From assembly GCA_035578155.1 (NCBI GenBank), contig JAPWDM010000002.1:37000437-37064436 (forward strand): a stretch of DNA of 64,000 bases, in the 5' to 3' direction. This DNA is from Brachynemurus nebulosus (taxonomy: Eukaryota > Arthropoda > Insecta > Neuroptera > Myrmeleontidae). Every line of letters starts with the position of its first letter. Positions within the stretch are counted from its first letter, which is position 1. The notes beneath the pieces were generated by a model. It did no database searches, was not told where the DNA came from, and saw only the letters and a list, made by a program, of their open reading frames with translations. Positions 11,612-23,500 of this stretch are shown one piece after another. A program made the position numbers and the translations under genes.

Positions 11612-13201
11612 GAGATAAACAAACATTCATAACCCTAGTTTTGACACTAGAACGATAAGTTACACAATTTTTAATTGCTTTTATAGAACTCAAAAATAAT
11701 TAAGCCAAAATAGTACAGTACGGCACCAGTTTTGTTACGGAAAAATGCTTCTGCAAAAGTGGTTTTTGACAAAAGTAATTCTTACCATGGATATCACGTT
11801 GAATTTTAGGGTCGATGGATCTAAGTACTTAAGTCAAAAAATTCCACATTTTGGCTGTAAGTTTTCATAAGTACATTTTTTCATCAACTCACAGCCATAC
11901 CTTAAGACATATTTCATTTGTATTAGATAAGAGAAAAATGTTTTTCTGATACCATGCAAGCGTTTGTAAATAAATCCATTTTTCCGAAAACAGTGATTTT
12001 TTTACTAAATGTACCTTTTTCTCAATAACCGTTAAATCTAGGGCCTAGAAGCTTTGCACACACATGTAAGGTATTATTATACATAATCCCTCCAATTGAT
12101 TTTTAAAAATATTTAAAAACAAAAAAGTTAAAAAATATTTTATGGGCACTTTTAGCAATAAATTAAGCTAAACAAAAATCATTTGGAGAAAATGTTGAAA
12201 AAGGATGTAGGAAATAGTGTAAAGTTTTCAAATCTCTAGCTCTAATAGTTTTTAGGAAAAAGGTACATAAGCGAACATGGCGGAAGATAGGGAGGTCTGC
12301 TCCCCTCAATGGAAATTTGAAACTAAAGGGGTAATATAACGTTGTGTTCACAAATTCAAGAGCCATATTCTTAAATTTTTTAAAAGGAATGGAAGGGTTG
12401 GTCTTCAGTTTCGTATACATGAAAGTATAAATCTTGTTGAGACATGTTTTATTTATTAAAAAAAAATGGGGGGGGGGGCGCAACAACCCTTGTAAAACGA
12501 CCACTTTTTCCCTGTTACAATAATGGGTTGTGACTCTTACGGAAGTGTTTTTAGTACAAACGTACTTGACAATGTTGTTACAAAGTTTCAAAACTGGTGT
12601 CCTGCGATGTTATAATGGTCTAGGTGTGTACACCACTGCCTATAATCCTAAGGGCCTCCCTTTATGGTGTTCACCCAGTAACTAGTTAGTACTTCTAAGG
12701 GATCAATTTCTTTTTCGAAAAAATATTAAAATAAAATTGTTTTATGAATTTGTGATTTTGTGTTTTATGAATTTGTGATTTGTTTACCCTTTATGGTGTT
12801 CACACAGTAACTAGTTAGTACTTCTAAGGGATCAATTTCTTTTTCGAAAAAATATTAAAATAAAATTGTTTTATGAATTTGTGATTTTGTTTATTTACTG
12901 AAAGTGAAAGAATATTACAATTCTTACACTCTGTGCATTAAAACGAATTTGTACATATTTTTGACAAATAAAATGTTGTTTTTATAGAGCATAGTTTTTT
13001 CTTTTTAATTTTAAGGCGGTAATTTTAAAAAATAAAATAAATTGCCTTTGAAAATGTCAACTAAATTAAACCAAATTGGATTGGTTGTCCGATATCACAT
13101 TTCTCTTGCATTAAAATAAATAAATTTACTAAGCAAAAATAGCAAAAAAATTTTGCATCTTGGAATGGTTGTGCTAATTACCATTGAATCTCCGATTCCA
13201 G
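11612..13201. other. Interval ZF4-ZF5: no supported gene
   Basis: The first 160 bp repeat the 3' flank found after ZF2 and ZF3. A 142-codon frame on the minus strand at 12163-12591 (with a G9-C run inside) has no family resemblance that I recognise and is not called. A direct repeat follows at 12658-12891. The interval ends in the acceptor GATTCCAG (13194-13201). Confidence 0.5.
12658..12891. repeat. Tandem direct repeat, about 105 bp x 2
   Basis: A unit beginning CCTTTATGGTGTTCAC and ending TTATGAATTTGTGATTTTGT occurs at 12658-12762 and 12787-12891 with very few differences. A short extra copy of its 3' end (TTATGAATTTGTGATTTG) sits between them. Non-coding. Confidence 0.75.
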
Positions 13202-14150
13202 GAACATTGCGGTGGAAATAGAGCAAAATTTCGATGGAAAACAGGAGCCGGAAATGTTAAAAGAAGAAGATGTGTTCAAGTTAAAACATAGTGGATATCA
13301 TTGCAATGTGTGCGACAAACGATTTTTTCAAAAAGAACTTTGTCGACGCCACTATTATCGCATGCATGTTTATTCAGTTGGCTATCCGTGTGAAATTTGT
13401 CAGAAAATTTTCAAATATAAATGGAATTTGATAACGCATTCGAAATTACACGATTTAAATCGACAAAAATACACATGTGAAATATGTAGTCGGGAGTATG
13501 CCACGCCCCAATCGTACAAGATGCATAAAAATAGACATTTAAAAAATTATTCATTTAAATGCACCCAGTGTGGAAAAGGTTTCTATCAGAAAGCCGAATT
13601 AAAAATACACACAGATGCTGAACACAATGCAATACGTTACCAGTGTCAAATATGTAAAAAAACATTTTGCAGTAAAGGCTACTTATCCGTACATTACCGT
13701 TCTCATGATCCAAATTACGTACCGCCTGAATTAAAGTGTCAATTGTGTGGCAAAACGTATCATTCGTCCGATCTTTATCGACGTCACGTCAAAGCACACG
13801 AGGGATTTCCGTGCGAGATGTGCGGAAAAACGTTGACCTCACGAATCAGTTTAAAAAATCACCTGCTAATACATCGCGGTGAAAAACCGTTAAGTTGTAA
13901 CGTATGCGGAAAATGTTTTAATAAACGCGCCATTCTTAAAGTGCACATGCGCATTCATACAAACGAACGACCGTACGAATGCAAAGATTGTGGTAAACGA
14001 TTTGCGCAACGTAGTCCACTGGTGATACACATGCGCTATCATACCGGCGAACGACCCTATCCGTGCCAACAGTGTAACGAGGCTTTTGTTAGTAATACCT
14101 GCTTAAAGGCCCATATGAAAAAAAGTCATCATTTCTTCGCATGTTTATAA
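13202..14150 (+). CDS. ZF5: C2H2 zinc-finger 3'-terminal exon (10 fingers)
   Basis: 315 aa, putative nuclear DNA-binding protein. Acceptor CTCCGATTCCAG ends at 13201. G13202 is left over, then AAC ATT GCG (phase 2). A short acidic linker (1-30) contains MLKEE, a possible sumoylation site. Ten canonical C2H2 fingers run from about residue 31 to 312. The order of finger types (finger 7 starting FPCEMCGK with Leu in place of the core Phe, then SCNVCGK, then YECKDCGKRFAQRS) is the shared layout of ZF5-ZF9. Linkers are TGEKP-like only between the last four fingers. The acceptor wording is shared with ZF7, suggesting block duplication including the splice site. First member of the second subfamily. 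Confidence 0.9.
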
Positions 14151-15117
14151 AATTTGTTATTGATTTTGTTTTAAACGACAAGAGTTGATAAGGACGATTT
14201 TTTACCCATAGTTCACACAAAAAAAAATATATATATACACTATTTTATAAGTGATTTTTTTTTATTCACTTTCAGATATTACTTTTTGAGGTTTTTTTCA
14301 CATTCCTTGCTAATTTTAATGGCTTAATATATGCGAAATTCATTTTAGTGCTATTAACATTAAGCCATTAATTATATAAGGCCACAAATTAATCGTAATT
14401 AAGGATTAATCGTACTATAATGAATTTTGCAAGATGTTGATAGTCTATGTATAAGAAAGTCGTATTGTTTGTACATTTTGGTACAAGATCATTTTCGTAT
14501 AGTTCTAAAACTAGTAAAATTACCGAAAAATGTGAAAAAATCGTCAAAAATATGCTAAATCTGCGAATATATCTAACTTGACGTAAGTTGAAAAGAAAAT
14601 ATTTGCATCAATAATTGATAGGGGGCTGTTGTGACTATACGCTATCTGGTGATAAAAATTAAGCTACTCAAATGGGGTTTAGTTTCTATGAAGCATTACT
14701 ATTTAATTTGGACTTACGGTAACGGACAACAGTAACCCAATTAATAGACTGCAGAAAATATGCACTAAAAACACGATCATATATACATTTGATATGCCGT
14801 TAAAACTGGACAAAATATGCTTACAGTGTGTTAAATGTGCTTATAATATGCTGGATAAAAATTTATATGCACTAAAAATGGTACAGAAAAAAAGAAAGGG
14901 TACAATGACGTTACATTCCTAAATATTAGAATTTTGTATAATTTTAGCATAATATCAAATCTAAGAAACAAGTATTTCGAAAAAAGAATACAAATAGCGA
15001 CACTTCTGTCTGTTAATATCATAGAACATGACCAACGAACACTATTATTTACTACTAGGTAGTACTACTAGATATTACTACTAGATAAAACAAAAAATCA
15101 GTTTATATAATTTGTTT

Positions 15118-16125
15118 ATTTTGATTATTGACATTCGATTATTTTTCATTCGATTGATTATGATTTCAATAATCGATTATTTTTAATCGAGTGATTTTAA
15201 TAATCGATTAATCATTCGATTATTTTTATCGACTATGTTTCATTCGATTATTATTATCAATTATTTTCTTTCAATTATTTATCAATTATTTTTATCGGTT
15301 ATATTATTTCAGTTATTGAGATGAGATAAAAAATTAAATTTCAATTTTGTAATTTTTCGGAATCCTTTCATTGTTATTTTTATTTTCAAATTCACACCTA
15401 TACTTAATAAAAAAAAAAAAATTTACTTGTGTGAACCATACAGCCATAATCCACCTTTGAGTTCTTTTGTTTTTAGGTGGTTTATCATATTCAAAAAATC
15501 TATTTTTTTTATAATATTAATGTCCATTAGAGATTAAACCATTACTAATTATAGTATTATCGGTTTTTCTATCTTAATAGTCGGCACTTTAACACGTTGA
15601 TGGTCATAATCTATAATGACGAAACATCCCACTAGCACAGTATTTTGACAACTAATACACTTTATAATATATAGAATTATTGACGCAGTACGGCGATGTG
15701 TCATAGTTAATTAGGTTTTACTTGATGGTGTACATACAGCGCTCATGACCATTAACTTATCAATAAGGAAGCACCCCTGCTGGGTTGTGCTATTCATCTC
15801 ATGCAAAACATCGCCAATCATACTTGTCATAAAACCTTTTTTTTTATTTAAACTGTTGTGTGTTTTCAATAGATATGACGACCCACTAAATAATTATTAC
15901 CTGTTATTTTGTAGGATTACTTAAAAGAATCGAATTTTTTTTATCTCCATATATTTTTAAAACTGTTTGATTGAAAAATAATCGAATGATTTTTTGATAT
16001 CTCGAGATATTTTTTTTTTTTTAAATCATTCGAATGAAAAATAATCGAATGATTTTATTATATATCGAGATATTTTAATAATCGATTGATCGATTATTTT
16101 TCATTCAATTATGCCCATCACTAAT
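15118..16125. repeat. AATCGATTATTTTTCATTCG repeat, possible hAT remnant
   Basis: Clusters of AATCGATTATTTTTCATTCG-like words occur at 15133-15320 and inverted at 15960-16125. The right edge ATTATGCCCATCACTA resembles a hAT terminus in reverse complement (TAGTGATGGGCA). The left terminus is not recognisable. A TTAA-type MITE is inserted inside. Confidence 0.4.
15593..15759. mobile_element. TTAA-type MITE, family 2
   Basis: Left end TTAA CACGTTGATGGTCAT (from 15589). Right end ATGACCATTAACTTA followed by TCAA, a degenerate TTAA. The internal phrase is the reverse complement of the copies at 9475-9640 and 40287-40432. Confidence 0.55.
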
Positions 16126-16848
16126 GAACACCATATTTCCTTCTCTGTTTTGCAGAATATAAAAAATAGAGAAAGAAATATGTATTCATATTTTAAACAA
16201 AATAAACAAATTATAGTCAGTTTCCTGGACATAGGTAACGGGGTGAAACCGGTGAGACATGGGGAACATGTGTTTTCTATTTTTTTAGTAAACAGGACTA
16301 TATTTATTACAGGACATAATTTGTATACTTCGTATTTCGAAAATAAAACGAATATCACTTTTTTCTTTCAAAATTTTGTAGTTTTTCCTCAAAAAAGTTA
16401 AATTTTATTATTAACATTATCTTTTGACAATAATTATTGGAAAAGGTTACTACGGATGTCACAGTTAATTGCATTGATTAGAATATTACAAAATAGAATT
16501 TGGTCGTATTTTGAACGTATGTGGGCGTTTCAATTATTCATTAATACAGTCAGTCTATATAATATATATATAATACGTTCATTGATCTGTATTTAATGTG
16601 ATTTAATATATACATATCAAAGCATTTTGAGTCACCATATTGCTGGACAAATTAACTCGACTCGTTTTAATTATTAGATCATCCGGAAAGTTCGTGGCAT
16701 TTTCGGAGCCGCTCGGATAAATTAATATTTTTTCAAGTAGCAACCGCAAACGAAACATGAAGCATGTTAGTGTTAGGCCGATAGTGTTGCTTGTAATATG
16801 TATCATACATCTTCAAACCGTGTTAAAATAATTTTTTTGTCAGTAATA

Positions 16849-17375
16849 ATGAGCAATCTTAAGCTGAGCGTTCACTAGGTCGGAAACGCGACGCGGCGCC
16901 TTTCTTACATCAGTAAGATCTCCGGAGCGGTACCGCGCCGCTCTGTCGACCTAGTGGACCAACCTGCATTTATTCAGATATATTTATCTCCGAGAGTGGA
17001 ACTGCGCCGCGCCGCGTTTCCGACCTAGTGGATGCTCAGCTTTAGACATCTAGGAACATCATGTCATGTTATACGAGTTTAAAAATGGTATTAATGTAGC
17101 TGACGCAACGAGAAATATTTGTAGTGTTTATGGTGATGATGCGCTTTCTAACAGAACTTATAGAAAGTGGTTTATTAGATTTCAGAAGGGTAATTTTCCT
17201 TTGGAAGATGAAGCTCCCTCTGGTCGACCTGTGTGTACTTAACGATGAATTTATCCGTTAAGAAATAAAGCGAAACCTGAGGGAAACTGTTAAAAATTAG
17301 CGGCAACATTTGAGCATTCAAAATCCATAGTTTTCGGCCATTTGAAGAAAATCGGGATGGTCGTTTACACCAAAA
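16849..17375 (+). pseudogene. mariner transposase N-terminal relic
   Basis: ATG at 16849 starts M-S-N-L. After a MITE insertion the frame resumes near 17066 with Y-E-F-K-N-G-I-N-V-A-D-A, then Y-R-K-W-F-x-R-F-Q-K-G-N-F, E-D-E-A-P-S-G-R-P-V. Further on come a shifted L-A-A-T-F-E and H-L-K-K-I-G. These are the paired helix-turn-helix DNA-binding motifs of mariner transposases. The DDD catalytic part is absent, and stops and frameshifts are present. Confidence 0.85.
16862..17041. mobile_element. 180-bp MITE nested in the mariner relic
   Basis: Inverted ends AGCTGAGCGTTCACTAGGTC (left) and the complement of AGCTGAGCATCCACTAGGTC (right), GC-rich inside (CGCGACGCGGCGCC). TTA lies on both sides (16859-16861 and 17042-17044), the target size and wording of PIF/Harbinger-type elements. 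It splits codons 4-5 of the mariner transposase. Confidence 0.8.
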
Positions 17376-17689
17376 ACGGCACGAACTTTCCGAATGACGC
17401 CAATATTTAAGGCGTGAAAATTATAACGACATTAGGTGTTTGTTGTAGGTGGGATTAAAAGGTTGTTTCAAGTTTAAATTAAAATGTCATGCAAATATGT
17501 ATTTGCCACAGTCTATCCATTAGACACTTTCGTAAGTGATTTTAGCACCCTCAGTAAATTTGTCAGTAACACAAATTTTTTTAACTAGGTTTTACTATTG
17601 TCTTCACGACTTCCTTTCTTTTAACAATATGCAAAGTTCGAACGAAATTGTTTCGTTTTAATTATATTTACGTATGGAAATCCGATTTT

Positions 17690-17890
17690 TACCAATTAAA
17701 AAATAATCTATGTCCTTTTTCGGTCCTTCATACATTCATTTTTTAAATAGTTAACTGACGTAATTTCATTATTTCGGTGGTAAAAAGTAGCTTATATCCC
17801 TTCTACATTTTTCTGACTATCATTATTCAAAGTTTCAAACCGATTGGTTAAACAGTTGAGGACTGAAGGTACTTTTTGCTCGCCGCTCTA
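17690..17890 (+). repeat. Degenerate LINE 3' tail (RTE-like)
   Basis: Two overlapping copies of the phrase AAAAAATAATCTATGTCC and AAAAAGTAGCTTATATCCC, the second followed by ATTCAAAGTTTCAAACCGAT and a short tail. It matches 10070-10315. No coding part left. Confidence 0.45.
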
Positions 17891-18441
17891 AATTTTCGTA
17901 TATAAAATGAATAAAAAACCATTTAAAGCGAGGTAAATAAGTATATCATTTTTGTCTGAACTATAGGCCAAAAATCGACCTTATCAACCCTAGTTCTTTT
18001 CGATTTTAATTTGGAATTTTAAAAATGTATTATTTTCGTAAAAAGATAAGAAATGCAAGATTAATTTATTTAAATTGAGATTTAGATTGATGTATATTGT
18101 ATAAAAGAATTGAAACTATATTTTTAAAAGTTTTGTCCGTTTTTATAAAACTCTAATGTATATATAAAATTTGTTCCAAAAAATGTCAAGTATCGATAGT
18201 ACAAAATAAATATTACTTTTAAGTAAAAAAAAAAGTGAAAACCAATTATTTTATAATAAAAATAATAAAAACCTCTTAAATGAATAACTCTTTTTTAATT
18301 TTTAACCTGCTCATGTATATGTCTAGTTGCATATTTCTCTTTGATACACAAAATCTTATTTTGAATGTTAAAAGATTAATAGAAGATTGTATTGTTTCGA
18401 AAAAAATACCAATAATTGATTTTTGATATCCCTTATTTCAG

Positions 18442-19366
18442 AGTGTTAATCAAACAAGAGCCTCTGGCTATTCTAGAAATAAAACAAGAAGAAAGTGAAG
18501 AATTTACACAAACTTTCAATGGTTACCACTGTAACTATTGTGGAAAATTTTTTTTAACAAAAAAATATTGGAAATCACATTTTGTTGTGCATTTAAAAGA
18601 GCGCCCGCACAAATGTGAAGTGTGTCAGAAAACGTTTAAACGTAAAAATCAGCTAACATGCCATCAACGTATACACAATACGGATCGAAAGAAATTCGTT
18701 TGTGATATCTGTTGCCGAGAATTTGCCAGTTGGCACTATTTCCAAGACCATCAGCGACGACACAATGGCTCCGCGTACGAATGTGACCAATGCGAAAAAA
18801 CATTCTTAACCAAGTACCAGCTAAAAAATCACATCGACGTGAAACACAATCACGTACGATACTGTTGCGATCAGTGCAATAAATCATTCCTGTCAAAGGA
18901 ATATTTGGTGCGACACGCCAAAACACACGATCCAAGCTACGTGGCACCAAGTCTCAAATGTGAATTATGCGGAAAATCCTATAAATCTCGATCCGAATAC
19001 AATAGACACGTGAGATCGCACGAGGGCTTCCCGTGTCATCAGTGCGGACAAATATTTAAGTATGCGGAAAAATTAAAGTATCACATGTATACACACACCG
19101 GTGAGAAACCGTACAGTTGCACGTTCTGTGAGAAACGTTTCCGACGAAAAATCTATTTGACCGAACATCTACGAACGCACACGAAGGAGCGACCGTTCGA
19201 GTGTTCTGTTTGCGGTAAAGGGTTTACGCAACGTAGTCCATTAAAGATACACATGCGTAATCATACCGGCGAACGACCGTATACGTGTAAATTGTGCGCA
19301 GAAGCTTTTATTAGTAAACATAGGCTCACGTTGCATTTACAAAATTTCCATTGCTGTTCCGGATAA
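18442..19366 (+). CDS. ZF6: C2H2 zinc-finger 3'-terminal exon (10 fingers)
   Basis: 307 aa. Acceptor CCCTTATTTCAG ends at 18441. A18442 is left over, then GTG TTA ATC AAA (phase 2). The linker (1-27) has two IKQE sumoylation-type sites within 18 residues. Ten fingers run from about residue 28 to 303. Finger 7 reads FPCHQCGQIF and keeps the core Phe that ZF5 lacks. The penultimate finger is FTQRSPLKIH with the TGERPY linker. An upstream ATG (18416) is read through the intron end by chance. AATAAA at 19478-19483 is the likely poly(A) signal, about 110 bp after the stop. Confidence 0.9.
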
Positions 19367-20958
19367 GCATCGTTTTAGTTTGTTTTTTTTTTTTTTTTTT
19401 TTTTATTAGTTTTGGTTATTCTGATTTTCAATTTTTGAAAATTATTTTTCGTTATTTTTAACTCAGGTATTTTATGCAATAAAAGAATGATCTACTGCCG
19501 TGTGCTGTATTTGAAAATTTTTGAAAAATTACATAATTTTATATGTATCTTAAAATAAAACATTTTTCTAATAGAGAAAGTAACTTTCTGTGTAAATTTT
19601 TATTTAAGTATTTATTGTCAATCAGATAAAAAAGTGTACTTATAAATATTCTTGTAACAAAAATCAGATTCGATTCACATAAAAGTTTATGTTCGGACTA
19701 AGTAACCTTTAACTTCTCTAAAATAACCTAATCAAATGACTTTGCTAATACGAAGAAAAATATAACACCTTCGAGTTCGAATACGTCCGAATATGATTAG
19801 AATTTTTCTTTAACCTAAATCAATAAGTTTCCCATATCATTGAAACTTTTGCTGGTGTAATGTGTTTTAAAGGTATCACTTGAATCCTAAGTTGGCGTTT
19901 ACATAGCAGATGACTTAACGACAGAAGAGAATAGGTCAAAAAAAGTTTACTTAGTAAGCACGTAAGTACGCAATTGCTTACCGTCGATTAATAGATTATT
20001 TCTGTAAGTGACTATTTCTTTTTAAAAATAGCCACGTACAGATATTTTTTTTTACTTTAAAATTTTTTGGGTTAAAAAATAACGTAAACTCATTTTGTCA
20101 GTTTTTTTTTATGGCCGTATATGCTTAGCAATCCTCGGCTTTTAGTGTCGGATTCTCGAACTATATCCGAGGCCACCATAAATATGTAGCACTTACGAGC
20201 CTCAGTAAGTAACAGTGTTCAAAACTCAAGATTTTTATGAGACCGTATTTTATTCATCTTTTTTAAAAAATTTTAAAAATCATTGTACTAGTGATCAAAA
20301 AAAATAAATACTGCCAGTAGACAAAGTTTATTAGTTTTTTATAGTTCAGAGAATTGAAATTAGCATATTTTTTGGAATGTCATTCTTATTTTGTCATGAT
20401 AATGTATAATATTCCAAATTTCTACCATTTCTTAAATGCCAACTTGAGGCTACTCGCAGTAATTTCCCCATTCGTCATTAGCTGGTTAAACCACATCTCC
20501 ATTAAATTTTCTAACTAAGTTACTTTGTTTCGAGGATATTTTATTTTAGGGTTATTTTTGTTTAAGGTTGTTTTAGTCCGGCAATAAAAGTTCGTTTTTA
20601 AGTGAATTTATTTTTTTCTTCTTTTAAATATATTGTGCAATTTTTTTGACAGTACTTAGCCATTTTTGAGTTAAAAATAGCACACTTTAAAAAAAATGAA
20701 AACAGATGTTTTAAAATAATTTTTAAAGACAAATTAGTTGAGAATATTTATAATTGATAAGAGACAAATTAATTGTTGTAAGATTTGTATTATTTAAATG
20801 TAACTTATTGTATAAATTTGCCATAAAAAATCAGAATAAATTGATATTTCCGAATACGATGATTACTTATTCAGAATTATTCATTATTAATTATAATTAT
20901 TGATTCGTATTTTGTTATTAATTTAAAAAAAATATTGAAAGAATAACTCCGATTCCAG
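19367..20958. other. Interval ZF6-ZF7: nothing recognisable
   Basis: Contains a T-22 run (19383-19404) and the probable ZF6 poly(A) signal (19478-19483). No gene, N-terminal exon or clear transposon end was found. It ends in CTCCGATTCCAG. Confidence 0.5.
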
Positions 20959-21943
20959 GGAAGTGACTTGGATAAAACAAGAACCTATCTTTGAGGAGAT
21001 TCAAGCGTTTGCTGATACAGCATTCAATGAACAGTTACTAACTGATATAAAATTTGAAGAAGATCAAGAATACATAAAAGTAAATCAAAAGTACAGTTGT
21101 ACGCTATGTAAAAAAGTATTCCCGAAAAAGGGTAAATGTAAAGATCACTATCGGATACATTTAGACATGCGACCATTTCCTTGTCCACATTGCGATAAAG
21201 CGTTCAAACTAAAAAGTGCACTTACGACACATTTAAAGACACACGATGTTGACCGAGCGAAATACGAGTGTTCTGTATGCGGAAAACCATATCGTTCGTC
21301 CGGCTACGCCCGACGTTGCGAAAAGAGTCACACCGGCGTATTTGCGTACATGTGCACTCAATGTGATAAAGGATTCCACTACAAAAGCCTTCTAGAAATC
21401 CATAAGCAAATCAAACATAACGCCACAAAACAACAGTGTCATATCTGTAGTAAAATATTTTCAAATAGTATTAACTTCAAAAATCATTTTCGCAATTTTC
21501 ACAACCCAAATCAAGTGATCAACGACTATAAATGCGAAATTTGCGGTAAAGTCTACCATTCACGGAAATTTTACAAACGACACTTAAAATCACATGAGGG
21601 TTTTGCGTGTGATATCTGTGGAAAAATTTTCGGATACGAACATGGCCTGAAAAATCATATCCTTATACATAAAGGTGAACGGCCGTGGAGTTGTAATGTG
21701 TGCGGGAAAACGTTCAATAAAAAACATATACTCACCGTACATTTACGAACACACACAAACGAAAAACCGTACGAGTGTAAAGATTGCGGTAAACGTTTTA
21801 CGCAACGTAGTCCGCTTGTAATACACATGCGCTATCATACCGGCGAACGTCCGTATCCCTGTCGTCTATGTTCTGACGCATTTATCAGTAAAAATTATTT
21901 ACGCATACACATGCAAAATACTCACGATTGTCCAAATGTTTAA
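20959..21943 (+). CDS. ZF7: C2H2 zinc-finger 3'-terminal exon (10 fingers, finger 3 is C2CH)
   Basis: 327 aa. Acceptor ends at 20958, G20959 is left over, then GAA GTG ACT TGG (phase 2). The linker has WIKQE and DIKFE sumoylation-type sites. Ten fingers span about residues 44-323. Finger 3 has Cys in place of the first zinc-binding His (A-R-R-C-E-K-S-H). ZF8 shows the same change at the same place, so it predates their split. The penultimate finger is FTQRSPLVIHMRYH. AATAAA occurs at 21947-21952 (very near the stop) and again at 22112-22117. A small hairpin (CGTTTTCTGC with GCAGAAAACG, 21999-22044) lies in the 3' UTR. Confidence 0.9.
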
Positions 21944-22377
21944 AACAATAAATACACAGTTTATGAATTATCAGATTGGTCGTGTTTTATGTGCCCTGTC
22001 GTTTTCTGCGCATTACGTATGCAGTGACCATATGCAGAAAACGAAAGATGGCGCTGAACACTGCCATTATATAAATACTTGTATATTAAATGTTGTTTAG
22101 TACAAAATATAAATAAAAATATAGAAAAAAACAAAAAATATGTAACTAATGTAAAAAATTATGTTTTAATGTATATTAAATAGAAATTAAATAAATGAAT
22201 ATATTTCATACAAAATTTGTATTTTTTTAATCAGCATCAGAACGCTATGATATATCCATTTGTGTTGTACCATAAAGTAACATTAAGTGACTCTAAAAAT
22301 TTTTGGTTCAGACGAAGAGAAGTATTAGTAATTACATACGATATAATTACGCTAATTAGCAATGATTCAACTTCCAG

Positions 22378-23320
22378 GAATGAGGAGTGGAATATAAAAC
22401 AAGAGCTTGTAGAAATAAAACAAGAATATCCAGACGAAGCGAATGTTGGCTATCTGAACGAAAATGGAACGATAAAATGTAAAATCTGTAGTAAGACATT
22501 TTTAAATGAGAAACGATGGAAAACACATTTTAACACACATTTAAATATCCGACCATTTTCATGCGATTATTGTAATAAACGTTTCAAACTCAAAACGCAT
22601 CTATCAGCCCACTTAAAAATTCATAGTGAAGATCGTGAAAAATATACGTGCGAAGTTTGCCATAAACAATATGCAACACTCAGTTCAGTGACAAGATGTC
22701 GCAAGGATCACACGTTAAATTTCGCATTCACATGCTCCAATTGTGGCAAAGGTTTCCATCATCGTAGCAAATTAGATATACACTACGAAGTGAATCATAA
22801 CGCCGTCAAACAACGTTGTGAAGTTTGTAATAAAGTATTCGCCAATAAAATCAATTTGGCAACGCATGCACGACAACACGATCCAAATTACGTAATACCC
22901 GAATTTAAATGCGAAAAATGTGGTAAAAGTTACAATTCACGTAAATTTTACAGTCGACATTTAAAATCACACGAGGGATTCCCCTGTGATGTTTGCGGGA
23001 AAGTGATAAGTTACGAGCATGGATTAAAAAATCATATGTTAATACATAAAGGCGAGAAACCATGGAGTTGTGATGTGTGCGGAAAAAGTTTTAATCAAAA
23101 GGCGATTTTAACCGTACATCTGCGAACGCACACGAACGAAAAACCGTACGAATGTAAGGAATGTGGAAAACGATTTACACAACGTAGTCCACTAGTCATT
23201 CATATGCGATCCCACACCGGTGAAAAACCATACAATTGCCGATTATGTCCCGCTGCATTTGTCAGTAAAAATTATCTCCGAGTTCATATGCAAAGTTCCC
23301 ATAACTCGTCCGATGTTTAA
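22378..23320 (+). CDS. ZF8: C2H2 zinc-finger 3'-terminal exon (10 fingers, finger 3 is C2CH)
   Basis: 313 aa. The acceptor TCAACTTCCAG ends at 22377. G22378 is left over, then AAT GAG GAG TGG (phase 2). The frame is also open upstream to 22217, but that part has no family similarity and crosses the acceptor, so it is left out. The linker has NIKQE and EIKQE. Ten fingers run from about residue 32 to 310. Finger 3 ends T-R-C-R-K-D-H, Cys replacing His as in ZF7. The distance from the ZF7 stop is only 434 bp. AATAAA at 23369-23374. Confidence 0.9.
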
Positions 23321-23500
23321 AAATTTCATTGTAAATTCTCTTTGTATAAGCTTAATATTTTTATCTGTAATAAAAATTGTATAAAGCTTAGTTATTTTCA
23401 ATTCAAGTGAGTGAATGAAACTTTACTTTAATTAATAAAACAAAAAAATTTAAATAAACAATTACTAAACTTCATTCACCAATCTCATCTCCAATTCCAG

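Larger units (their letters stand above)
16679..17397 (+). mobile_element. Internally deleted mariner element
   Basis: Inverted ends TCATCCGGAAAGTTCGTGGC (left) and the complement of TCATTCGGAAAGTTCGTGCC (right). About 536 bp remain without the nested MITE, far below the usual 1.3 kb. It holds the transposase relic described at 16849-17375 but no catalytic domain. Target TA is not clear because both flanks have mutated. Confidence 0.75.
14151..18441. other. Interval ZF5-ZF6: transposon-rich, no host gene seen
   Basis: 14151-15117 is AT-rich with no feature I can support. Then come an AATCGATTATT-rich repeat (15118-16125), a mariner relic (16679-17397) and a LINE tail (17690-17890). The small open frame 16111-16401 has no recognisable domain and starts in the repeat, so it is not called. 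Confidence 0.5.

Noticed and set aside
12163..12591. 142-codon minus-strand frame
   Set aside because: No recognisable domain, contains translated homopolymers, lies in repeat-like DNA and has no splice or start context.
16111..16401. 96-codon + strand frame after the AATCGATTATT repeat
   Set aside because: It starts in the repeat end, has low-complexity Phe/Ile/Asn content and no known motif.
22217..22377. ATG-started extension of ZF8
   Set aside because: No similarity to the other linkers and it reads through the acceptor CTTCCAG; frame openness is likely chance.
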